Assembly (NCBI GenBank): GCA_037178625.1
Contig: CM074146.1
Coordinates: 434,001-498,000, forward strand
Direction of reading: 5' to 3'
From: Skeletonema tropicum
Taxonomy: Eukaryota > Bacillariophyta > Thalassiosirophyceae > Thalassiosirales > Thalassiosiraceae
DNA: 64,000 nucleotides
The notes beneath the pieces are model-generated. The model ran no database searches. It was not told the DNA's origin and saw only the letters and a program-made list of their open reading frames with translations. The stretch's first letter is position 1, and every line of letters begins with the position of its first letter. Positions 19,551 through 29,442 of the stretch are shown in pieces. Position numbers and translations under genes: made by a program.

Positions 19551-20959
19551 GTTCTATGTAGTATTGCACAACGAGAGTTCAATCGAACGGTGTATCGTAT
19601 GTAATGTTGTAGAGAGTATGACTTAGACGGCAGGCATCAAATAATGAAATGGAAATGTTCTGAATGAAAAAGACTCCTGCATTCTCGCTCGGGCCGGTTC
19701 GCTGTTCTGGGACGCAAAAAGTCATTTGAAAGCACGAACAAAGTCACTTACTGCTTATTCAGCCCGTAGTCAATTAGACAGCATCTGCATTCCCGTAAAT
19801 TTATCAGTCCCAGGACGTTCCCGTGGATAAGCCACAGTGTGTGTAATATACTTAGATTGTGTGTGGGTGGGAGGGTGAATCACGAACAAAAATTTGAATA
19901 GAGTGTGTAGAAAAACATGTTCCATGTGTCAGAATGGCACTCCCTTCTCATACAAGAACTCTTCTTTGGCTGTCTCATCATGTGTAGTAGTAGTTAATCC
20001 TAACAAATGTCAGAATGACACCAACGCGACACACTTGAGAAAGTGACCATGTCACACTTCTCGAGGTAAGAACGAATGCTTACTCAGCGAAAGAGTGAAT
20101 CGAATTCCATCTTCTCACTTTCATGACCAAGAAGTAATACCTACTTCAGTAACGCACCACTCGCACCACGGCTGGCTGGCTGATCAAGAAGAAATAAACA
20201 ACCTATTGTGGCCCGCACTACATACATGCACGCAAGAAGACCGCATGATAGTGTCGCTATTAGAGCATTCCGTTGGTTGAAAAAGAGAAAGTTAGTTCAA
20301 GTCACGTTAACTAAGTACTAAAGCCAGAGCGAAAGAGAGAGTATGTATAGGCAAAAGGCCTTTTTGTTTACCGACATTATTTTGCAACAAATGACTGAAT
20401 TGGTGATTCAACCGATGGCACTTTGAAGGTATTCGGTCACACACTCTCACACTGTATATACCGCACATATACACTCTGTATATACTAACAAGACACGTGT
20501 GCCGTAATAGAACTGTGTGCATTCTCTCTTGACGTTCTCTTGAACTAACATATATGCAAAGAAGAAGGAATGCTTTACTATATATATAGTTAGTGCGTAC
20601 TTCGTTGATTAGTTCTGATGGGGACGGACGAAGCGTGATTCCAATCCTACAGCACACACTACCTCTAGCTACCACACACCGACTATATACTATATAGCAG
20701 TAATAAGAATAACAACGACATATGAGTGTATTGGCCGACACGTTGACAATGACCGCTGATTTGAAATAGTGAATCAAAAAAAGAGAGAGAGACGAACAAA
20801 AGGCATTTTAAGAAGGCATTTTTTTGGCACAAAAGTGAAACAACTGTGTATTCTTTCTTGGCGTTCTGTATATGTTTGCGCTGTGCGGGAGAAGCAAGTG
20901 AAGGCAAGCGTGACTACATACAAGGGGAGGTAATAGATAGAGATAGATGATATAGAACA
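19551..20959. other. Divergent intergenic region, 1.4 kb
   Basis: Lies between two divergent genes (18462 - and 20960 +). No ORF with recognisable features. AT-rich tracts with TATATA runs occur near 20450-20590. Confidence 0.4.
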
Positions 20960-22795
20960 ATGACCTCCTCCAACAACGCCAATAATAGTAGTTATCGAAG
21001 GAAGTCCATCCCCCAACAACACTACAACGAATCCTATTCCAGTGGCGGCGGCAGTTGTAGTAGTAAGATGAAATTATTCAACGAATCACTGATGAGCAAC
21101 ATCATGCTTCGAGAAGATAATGGTGAAACTGCCTCCTCGTCGACACAATCACCACCACGACGACTTCTTGGTGCTCACCACCACAACCCACGACTTCTTG
21201 GTCATCACACCCACGACATTGCAAGCAATCACCTCAACTACATTGATACTACTACGAGCAACGACCACAACCACAATATCAACAACACTACTACGAGAGG
21301 AGGCAATCATCAGAACAACAATCACCACCACACCACCAAACGAAGAACATCGAGCGGAGCACAAAAGATAATGGACAAACTTGCCTCCTTACGAATAAGT
21401 AGTGACGATGTCGTTCCTAGTAGTTATTCTAATAATGTTGCGAGAATGCGACGGAGAAAAAATTCATTGTTGTTGTTGACACATGATGATTGTGGCAGCG
21501 GTGGTGGTTTTGAGAGGAAGGAGGTCCACAAGAAGCGTGGTGGTGGAACCGACGACGACGACGTCAATAAGAGTTATAATAATAGTGATGAAACAACAAA
21601 CGATACTAGAACAGCCACCACCACCACCAAGAGGAACATTCAGAGAAGATTCAGTACCAACAACAACTATACTACTAGTACTTATAGTAGTAGCATGGGC
21701 AAGAGGAGGAGTAACAGTTTTTCACTGGAAGCTTCTTCTTATTCACTCTTTGGTGACTACTGCAACAACAACAATAACAACAACAACAATAGCAGTGCAT
21801 CAACGTTGGGTACCTCAATCTCAACATTGGATACATCCTATGCAAGTAGCTCTTTGGATGATTCTCTAAGACGATTTTCTAATAATTTGGGTTTGGATGA
21901 TTCTTCGGAAAGAGTAGTAGTGGTATTGTGCAGCAATGATGAGTCAAGTTTTGCCAAGGAAAAGATGTCGTCAAGTTCAACTAGTAGTAGTAGTGTTGGT
22001 GGTGGTGGTGGTAGTGGTAGGAACGAGAGGTCAAGAAGTAGTAGTGTTACCAATACTGACAAGTCGTCAACGAACAATAATGATAACGACAAGAAGAAGA
22101 CGTCAAATTTTACCAAGGAGGAGAAGAAGAAGACAACAAACAGCAACAACAACAACAAGACGAATGATCGTACATCAGCAGCGAAGAAGAAGAAATCATC
22201 GACGTTGGATGCATCATTTGCCAGTTCTCTGGATGATTCTCTTCGACGATCGTATTATCAGGGGTTGAATTATGACGGAAGCAATAATAATGGAGGCAAT
22301 GGTGCTGATGCTGGTACGAAGGACACATCATTATCAAGTGCAACGAAGAATGCAACATCCAGTCCAATGATGAATGCATCCTGTACCAACAACAACAACA
22401 ACAACAACACAGCCAGCAGCAACAGCAACAACAAAGAGGTCAACAAAGAACGAACCATAATCCGACGTAAATCCATCCCCCGCCATCGTAACCTTGAACT
22501 CAATTCCTCCATCTCCTCTTGCCTCCGTCGTCCATCCAAATATTCTCCCAACAATTCCATAACCAATCTGAATGGGAGTCTCGATCGAAGTGGTGGTACC
22601 GGCATCATCGGCATGGGTAGTATAATGGGATTCTTCCATAAGAATGATTCTTCGTCGTCGTCCAATACTACTAATGAGGATTTCAATACAAGCTTCATGA
22701 ATGCAAGTGAGGGTAGTACTACTACTACGAGTAGTAGTTGGGTGGCGTGTGGTGTGGTGATTAGTGAGAGTATGGAGGTGATTCATATTGGTTAG
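20960..22795 (+). CDS. Low-complexity protein, paralog 3 of the local family, with internal repeat
   Basis: 611 aa, single exon. Mostly Asn/Ser/Thr/Lys-rich and expected to be disordered. A block occurs twice, near residues 287 and 413 (STLDTSYASSSLDDSLRR and STLDASFASSLDDSLRR), each followed by a similar GLxxD segment. Near residue 505-525 it has IRRKSIPRHRNLELNSSISS then CLRRPSKYS, matching SVSSIMRRPSRYS in the gene at 11174. The C-terminus, SWVACGVVISESMEVIHIG, aligns with WVASGVDFSSSVEVYVFRK. These shared blocks place it in the same family as the 11174 and 12853 genes, although the Phe of the V-x-F element is Ile here. Function unknown. Confidence 0.72.
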   Translation: MTSSNNANNSSYRRKSIPQQHYNESYSSGGGSCSSKMKLFNESLMSNIMLREDNGETASSSTQSPPRRLLGAHHHNPRLLGHHTHDIASNHLNYIDTTTSNDHNHNINNTTTRGGNHQNNNHHHTTKRRTSSGAQKIMDKLASLRISSDDVVPSSYSNNVARMRRRKNSLLLLTHDDCGSGGGFERKEVHKKRGGGTDDDDVNKSYNNSDETTNDTRTATTTTKRNIQRRFSTNNNYTTSTYSSSMGKRRSNSFSLEASSYSLFGDYCNNNNNNNNNSSASTLGTSISTLDTSYASSSLDDSLRRFSNNLGLDDSSERVVVVLCSNDESSFAKEKMSSSSTSSSSVGGGGGSGRNERSRSSSVTNTDKSSTNNNDNDKKKTSNFTKEEKKKTTNSNNNNKTNDRTSAAKKKKSSTLDASFASSLDDSLRRSYYQGLNYDGSNNNGGNGADAGTKDTSLSSATKNATSSPMMNASCTNNNNNNNTASSNSNNKEVNKERTIIRRKSIPRHRNLELNSSISSCLRRPSKYSPNNSITNLNGSLDRSGGTGIIGMGSIMGFFHKNDSSSSSNTTNEDFNTSFMNASEGSTTTTSSSWVACGVVISESMEVIHIG

Positions 22796-23778
22796 ACGAG
22801 GGTATATATAGAGAGGTTAGGTTGTCAGGAATGAATGTATACATGTATTATGTGTGTATAGAATTGCAATTTTGGTTGACGTTGGCAAGAGTAGAGTGTG
22901 TGGGTGAGTGGCAAGTATACATGTTTATAGAATGTGATATTATTGTGTACAATAACAATAAAGGAGGAATGTTTACCATGTATACATGATGTCGTAGTAG
23001 AATGGAACAGGACTAAGCCTGAGGTACTATGCGTGTTTTCAAGAGAGTAAGAAAAGTTGAGAAAGATGGGAATCATCATGCGTTTTGCTCGTGTTTCTTC
23101 TATCTTTTTCATCTTGATACTGTCCGAGAGCACTCGCTCATAGATTGCATGTTTCCAAGTAGTAAAGGAGTCTTTTCCGGGTAGGTGCAACTTGACTACT
23201 TCTTCAAACGAAGAATTCTTCTTGAAACGAAATGAAGACTGAAAACTGGAATTGACAGATAGACAGAGGAGAGACTTGTGCGTTTAGTGATATGAGTGTT
23301 TTCAAGTAGAATTGAGAGCAGAAAAAGTAGAGAGAAGAAGGGGCCTTTTCCGGGGTGCACCTTGACTTGACAGATCACTTCACTTTCTGGCCAGATGGCC
23401 TCTCTCAGCAGTCAAAGCAAGGGCAAGTTCTTGCTGTGTTAGTTCTTGAACGGACGTCTTTGAGGTCCAGAGAGAAATCTTGAAATGAAGACTACAAACT
23501 GAAATTGACAAGAGCAAGTAGTATAGAGCCTTGCGACAGGGAAAGGCTTTTGCGTTTGCTTGCTTGCGTCGAAATCTTTGATAATACTCCTATGAACTAA
23601 CATAAATACATTACACTCTTACAATAATATCAGCTATATATGAATGAACATCGATTTCATCTCTTTCTATACACACGTACAAGCCATGAGTACTATATAT
23701 CTTTCTATACACATTTCTTTCTATACACACTACAATCATTATTTCTCCGATCCATTCCATTTCTCATTTTCTTGATTT
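22796..23778. other. Convergent intergenic region with degenerate repeats
   Basis: No gene. Loose direct repeats are present: CTTTTCCGGG followed by a GTGCA-ACTTGACT element near 23172-23200 and again near 23343-23372, and GAAATGAAGACT-AAACTG-AATTGACA near 23230 and 23482. They resemble the style of the 13.8-15.6 kb repeats but I could not align them as the same family. Confidence 0.4.
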
Positions 23779-25125
23779 TCATCCCACGCACAAATTGGCT
23801 AAACTAAAAACTTTCAACCAACTCAATCCCTTCTTTTTCTTCTTATTACTCTTGACCGTCGGAGAAGAAGATACAGTCACTTCCTCCTCCTGCTGCTGCT
23901 GCTGCTGCTGCGGCTGTTGTGCAAATACATCTGATTGAAATGACACTCTCTTGACAGTGTTGTCAGATTTGACACTACTTATATTCACATTCTTCTTGAC
24001 ATTCGCAGCAGCAGTGTTCTTCTTTCGTAAAATAATGGGCTTGGTGAGAATGATGACCTCTTCCAAAACAATACTTGAATCATCATTGTCGTCGTTATTG
24101 GTAGTGTGGAAGAAGGGTGATTCCCATTCTCCTTTGTAGCGTAATGTCCATTGTGGCTCTGGGGCTGGGGTGTTTGCTGCTGAAGGAGGTGGTATAGATG
24201 CCCCGTTTCTTGCTGTTGTTGCGTCGTTTGCTGTTTCTGTTGTTGTTGTTGTTGCTGCTGTTGCTGTTGTTGTTGTTGCTGTTGCTGCTTCTGCTATTGA
24301 TGATGATGATGCCTCGTTTACGTTTGTTGCATCGTTTGTTTTGGTTGTGGCTGTTACATCTTTTCCCATGGCAGTTCCATCTTGCTCTACTTGCTCTTGC
24401 TCCTCCTCATCCTCCTCCTCCTCTTCAATCGTAGGAGCCAAGCCAATACTAAATTCATCTCTTGCCAACCGTTTCGAAATGAGGTCATACTCATGTGGTT
24501 GTGGCTGTACCAATACATCATCATCACGTTGTTGTTGTACCAATGATATATTATCACATGTCTCTTGACTAGTAGTTTCTCGACTATTCATTCCATCATT
24601 CTCTCGACCAGTCTCATTCTTCTTCTTCTTGGTTTTGGTAGCCGCGGCACTCCAAGCAAATCCGACAGCTACCGCCAAAAGAAACAGTGTGGATAGTCGA
24701 ATTAGATTGAATTCATACTGTAGTTTTTCACTCGGTGGTGGTGGTGGTGGTATGTTTTGTAAGGAGGATTGGAAGAGCTTCTGCCTTGATAACGATGATG
24801 TGGATTGATCATCTAGCTTACCGCTACCTTGACTATTACCGCCACCACCATGACTAGAACTCAATGATGATGATGATGATGTTGATGTGATCTTGATCAT
24901 GGAAGACACCGTCGACATGATGATGGGCGTCGACATCATAATGTTATTGTGTGCATCTGTAGTAGTGAACTCATCATCATCCACAACAAGATCCGTTTGC
25001 GTCATTATCGAGGCATTACATCCAATACAATATCCATACATTATTATCGGTTCAATAGGATCGCTACTATCCCCCAGTGCTGTGGTTGCTAGGAGTATGG
25101 CTAGGGCTTGTTGATGATACTTCAT
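23779..25125 (-). CDS. Secretory-path membrane protein with RVxF-like motif, unknown
   Basis: 448 aa, ATG at 25125, opening a signal peptide (MKYHQQALAILLATTALG). A Ser/Gly-rich stretch follows, then a transmembrane helix at ~142-162 (NLIRLSTLFLLAVAVGFAWS), a basic KTKKKKN stop-transfer segment, and a long acidic and Ala/Thr-rich cytoplasmic part. Near residue 400 it has VKRVSFQSDVFAQQ, an RVxF-like block of the same kind as in the 18462 gene. A poly-Gln run and a basic KSNKKKKKGLSW end follow. No catalytic domain is seen. The RVxF consensus suggests a phosphatase-docking scaffold, but that is speculation. Confidence 0.65.
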   Translation of the reverse strand: MKYHQQALAILLATTALGDSSDPIEPIIMYGYCIGCNASIMTQTDLVVDDDEFTTTDAHNNIMMSTPIIMSTVSSMIKITSTSSSSSLSSSHGGGGNSQGSGKLDDQSTSSLSRQKLFQSSLQNIPPPPPPSEKLQYEFNLIRLSTLFLLAVAVGFAWSAAATKTKKKKNETGRENDGMNSRETTSQETCDNISLVQQQRDDDVLVQPQPHEYDLISKRLARDEFSIGLAPTIEEEEEDEEEQEQVEQDGTAMGKDVTATTKTNDATNVNEASSSSIAEAATATTTTATAATTTTTETANDATTARNGASIPPPSAANTPAPEPQWTLRYKGEWESPFFHTTNNDDNDDSSIVLEEVIILTKPIILRKKNTAAANVKKNVNISSVKSDNTVKRVSFQSDVFAQQPQQQQQQQEEEVTVSSSPTVKSNKKKKKGLSWLKVFSLANLCVG

Positions 25126-27957
25126 TGTGTGAAGGTCTGTAGCGCGCTATCTAATTATAATTACATGGTATATATTATGGTACAATATGGTGCTCTTCCC
25201 TAAGTATGAAGTGATAAGCTAGCAGTAGTGTATGACATGTTCATTTCTATGAAAATGGCAGTTGCCAATTTTTAACATTCCACGTGGGAATTAGTACTGA
25301 TTGGACATGTCTGTCTTTTTTCTTTTTTGGCTCATCATCTTTTTCATCACCTCCCCTGGCATGCGTCATCGATATAATGGGAATTGCCAGTGGTACATAG
25401 CGGGGTTGTGGGGTACTCCGTTATTATGTGAAATATCCTCGGAGTAGTCACCTCGGTGTAGACAATGATGGCAACATGATTTCCGTCACGTTTGGTGTGT
25501 CATGTATGAATTCTTCTCTCGGTTGGCATATGAATATGTATATTTCCAGTATCCAGTTTATATAGTTGCATCGGAAAGCAATGTTGGATGCTGGAGAACA
25601 GTGAAGAGAGCAAAGTAGTGACTCACATCATCTTCTGATTACCATACACTGGATATTGGGAGGAGGTGGAAGCAATAACATTGTTGGACATTTTGCATAT
25701 CTGCACAAAGAAGATTTATGTATAGAAGGACAAGTCACATCCACTTGCGCAGGCTGCTGGTTTGGAGAGAGAAATCAAAAATTGACGATTTCAACAAGAG
25801 ATGTTACAACCTCTCTAGAGAGCAAGAGAAGTAGCAGTGAGTGATGATGGAATGACAGAAACAGTATCTCTTGTAGTTTACTAATACGGATAGAAAAGGA
25901 GGAGCGTATCTCCTATTTTATGCTTGAGCAGTTCAGAAGACCAATTGGAGTTGCGTGTTGCTAGAGAGAGAGGGAATGAGAAAAGACTGCTGAGGTGACT
26001 ATACTACGTCAGTGAAACTGTAGAGAGAAGGCTGACCAGCTCCTAGAGCAGAGTTGTGGGAAAATAGAACTATTATTGTTATAGCTTTTCAGGGTATCTC
26101 TGCACGTGCCGCATGAAAGTAGGGATATGATTGCGTAATCGAGTACAACACAGTATCGACACATGGAAATCAAGCCAAAGCGGGAGAGCTGTTTGGTACA
26201 TACAGTGAACATACACCTCACAGAATATGCCACATTACAACAGTTCAGAAAATTGACAGGAATTCACTAGTAGTAGACTCTAGAATGGAAGAAGAAAATG
26301 TACTCTTGCATGAACATCAACTAGTATAGTACTCACACGAACAAATATTCAGAGAATCGACTTGTAAAATAATTCTTACTTAATAATACGTTACATACAT
26401 ACTCGGATATTTCGAAAAGCACCTCAGGCTCACACTCACAGGATCAACTTGGGCTTGGGCACTCAGACTCAGACACCCATACGCTTTATCTTTTGTCTCA
26501 TCTGAAACTGAATTGGTGCGTTCCACTGGAACCGGAATCAGAGGCACAATGCGGCGACCCCAACCGAGTATATATGCAGACTTCTATTCTATATACCGTC
26601 GTGGCTGACCTCGTCAGCTTCTTTCTCCAAGTCGACGAAAGAGACGCAGAACGGACAGTCCGGAAATTCATCTCGACGGGACAGACTTTCACACGGGACA
26701 GTGTCAGAGTGGTACCCTAGAGTACCGCGGTATCCGATGTTGTTTTCCACCTTGCCGGGCGGGGGTTGCACTTTACTTATGTGCCCTGGTAGGTTCGCAC
26801 TCGCAGATGGCTTGGCTGACGCCAGGCAGGTGGCTATTGCGTAAGTACCTGGCATCAGCGAGTTGATATTACTTCGGATTCGGGAGGCTATGCAACTAAA
26901 CTAGGGTGCACCGTGTGCGAGGAAAAGAGAAGAGATAAAGCAGTTGTACATAGGCGCAGCACGCAGCCGAGGCTGAACAGTGAGCGGCAACCTCAGGAAG
27001 GCACAGGTATCTTGATTTTCGAACGCTGAACCCATGCCTGCGTGAGGCAGGCGATGGGGTCAGCGGCAGATTCTTCTCACTACTCACTAACTTAAGCTAA
27101 TAAAATTCTTTTCTCTAGAGCATTGTCTAGTCGTATCATAGCTTTTATGCGGGCAGCATTACTTATTCGATCAAATGAGTCAGTTGTACGATTCGAAACG
27201 ATAGGGTGCCAAAAGAATCGCTGTAACATTTGTGTGACGATATTCGAACTTACTGTTATGTTGGTGTAACAAAATGTAACAATGACTAACCCTAACAAAA
27301 TTCCTTCCCGCAATAATTAAGGATTTCTACACTTAAGGGCTTCCCGCAATTTCTCAAAACGAATGTGAACAACCCTGGATTCTTGAGTATTCGTTTTTGT
27401 TCTTGGCGCTTCACGGGTCCCTCCCCGTTCGCGATTATTTTGAGTGCCTTTCGAAAGAATCAGGGAAATGGTGTGGCATTCTAACGAGACAAACAGCTTT
27501 GGCTTTGGCAACCTCTCCTCCAATCAAGTCCATCCTGCACCTGTCACGATCGCAAGCAGAAGATATAGATGTAAAAGAAATTTTAAAGTACGTCTGGTGG
27601 GCCCTCAAGAGGCGACATGGATAAGTAGGGAGTCATTTCCTTTGACAGCACCCTTATAATTCAAGGATGCGGAAAGGAGACTGAAGTCTCTTTGGACCTG
27701 CGTTGAGAGGCGAAGGCCGAAGGAGATCAGAGGGGTGGGCTAGGGGAGTTATTTACATAAATCGAGCGATATTTTAGTTTTAATCCTCGTTTCTAGTGAT
27801 GTCTTTCCAGATCTTCAATACCTAACTTGCATACAATTACATCACTTTTAACATACATGATACTTCAAGTTGAATCAGATGCAGGTGGAGTCTCTGCTTT
27901 ATACTTGTCTACTCTGTGCCTACGTCTATTCTATGGGCCCTGCTGCACTTGCGCCAA
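25126..27957. other. Gene-poor region, 2.8 kb
   Basis: No gene that I can support. Open frames are short, overlap on both strands and carry no motifs. A strong hairpin lies at 27025-27064. No tRNA cloverleaf, snRNA or SRP RNA was recognised. Confidence 0.45.
27025..27064. repeat. Inverted repeat / hairpin
   Basis: GCTGAACCCATGCCTGC, a short loop, then the near-complement ending GATGGGGTCAGC. The stem is about 17 bp with one mismatch and a bulge. It lies in a gene-free stretch, so it may be the end of a decayed element or part of a structured RNA. Confidence 0.6.
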
Positions 27958-28470
27958 CTAAAATGGTAAAAATGGAGGGGGAAATCCACCACCTCCAGAT
28001 CTAGCTGAGGGATCCCTGTGCTTGTACAATACGGTACGTACACATGATGGCGACATATTATTATTTGACGTCGTCATCGTCTCTTGATATTGATGCAATC
28101 GACCGTTCTCGATCTGATTATGGTTGGAGTTGAAGGAGCTGAAGTGAAGTTGCTGTTCACGTAAACGCAACAAATTCGTAGCAAGTGAATCCACTGCTCC
28201 ATCTATCTCAGTCTCAACTGCCACGATGTATGTGTTTCGTCTCTTTAACTTTATAGTCCCTGTCGGACGCGGAAGATCTGGCCCTGGAGCAGCAGCAGCA
28301 GGAGGAGCAGGCGAATGTGGTGACGAGGGTTGGTGAAGAAAACACTTCTGGGCGTCGGCCTTGTTGGACGCCGCCAGCGTTGGCATCGAAGTTGGAGCTA
28401 CGACAGAACTTTCAGTCAGATCTGTCAAAAAGGCTGCCAAACTCTCTACTTGTGCTTGTGTGCTTGTCAT
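27958..28470 (-). CDS. Small hypothetical protein, 170 aa
   Basis: Single open frame starting MTSTQAQVESLAAFLTDLTE and ending in SGGGGFPPPFLPF. The N-terminal ~30 residues and the central DGAVDSLATNLLRLREQQLH look helical. A Pro/Ala-rich linker and an IKLKRRNTYIVAVETEID stretch separate them. No family recognised. The frame is longer than its neighbours and begins with ATG, but gene status is not certain. Confidence 0.5.
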   Translation of the reverse strand: MTSTQAQVESLAAFLTDLTESSVVAPTSMPTLAASNKADAQKCFLHQPSSPHSPAPPAAAAPGPDLPRPTGTIKLKRRNTYIVAVETEIDGAVDSLATNLLRLREQQLHFSSFNSNHNQIENGRLHQYQETMTTSNNNMSPSCVRTVLYKHRDPSARSGGGGFPPPFLPF

Positions 28471-29374
28471 GTTGGGGGTTTTATCGATTTAGATTGCAGC
28501 TCGTGTGTTGTGTTGATATTGTGGTAGGGTTGGTTACTGGTTACTTGGCTTTTAGAGTACTCCCGCGGTGTTGGTGTGGTCTTTCGATCGAATGATATAT
28601 AGGAGAAGTAAGCGATATCTAGATACTACTTGCATTGGTTTGTAGTCGAAGTTTCGAACAGGGAACCTAAAACATCTGCGAGGAACATGAGACCTGAACT
28701 TTTGTACCCGATTCCTTATTTTGCATAACCTCGATACAGAGTTACGCTAAGAAATGGGTTGTTCTTGTCGCGCTGGTTCCCCAATCATGCAATCAATTCT
28801 CATGTACTTAGGTATGTAGTAGGAGTACAACAAAAGATTCGCAGAAAAGAGCACGCCCGGTATTCACATTCTGTAATAAGTCGAACTTCTTCAATAATGA
28901 TATACAATTCCTATGTATCTATTTTCAGAAAATTGCACCTTTGGGAACCGCGGTATTAGATGTCGTTCTCCACCATACCACCTTACTTGGTTGATGTCAT
29001 GCAAAATACTCCTATTATTAGGAGTAGTAAGTAGTACTTAAAAGCAAGATCAAGCGAGAGTTGCAAATTCTGATCCTGCATGGGCCATGAGTATTCTATG
29101 TGCGTATTGAGTTGTTGGCCCATTCGCATAATATTTTGCAAGGGTTCGGTTCGCTCTCTAGGCCAAACTTTACATCCAACGACGGACAGCGCCAAGGCCA
29201 ACAAGGCCGTCCCGAGTAGGAGTTAGTGGGGGGAGGAGGGACCAGATCCAGATAGAAGCAGAAGCGCAGAAGCAGCCAATATAATTGAATGCTCAAAGAA
29301 GCTATAAGCTCAATCAACGATAAGACCATCATTTGAGTCGTCTGAGTAGGATAAGGAAGGAATAATATCAATCA
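28471..29374. other. Intergenic region, nothing recognised
   Basis: About 900 bp of unassigned sequence between the small hypothetical gene and the left end of the foldback element. Confidence 0.4.
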
Positions 29375-29442
29375 ATTGACTCTTTTGCAAATTATTCCCG
29401 CCAAAAATCCGTGCTCAAGTTGATTTGAGCAGATTGAGGCCG

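Noticed and set aside
20307..20777. 156-codon minus-strand frame
   Set aside because: AT-rich intergenic sequence; composition unlike the window's genes and no recognisable family.
25656..26855. Several 60-90 codon frames on both strands
   Set aside because: Short, overlapping on opposite strands, motif-free.
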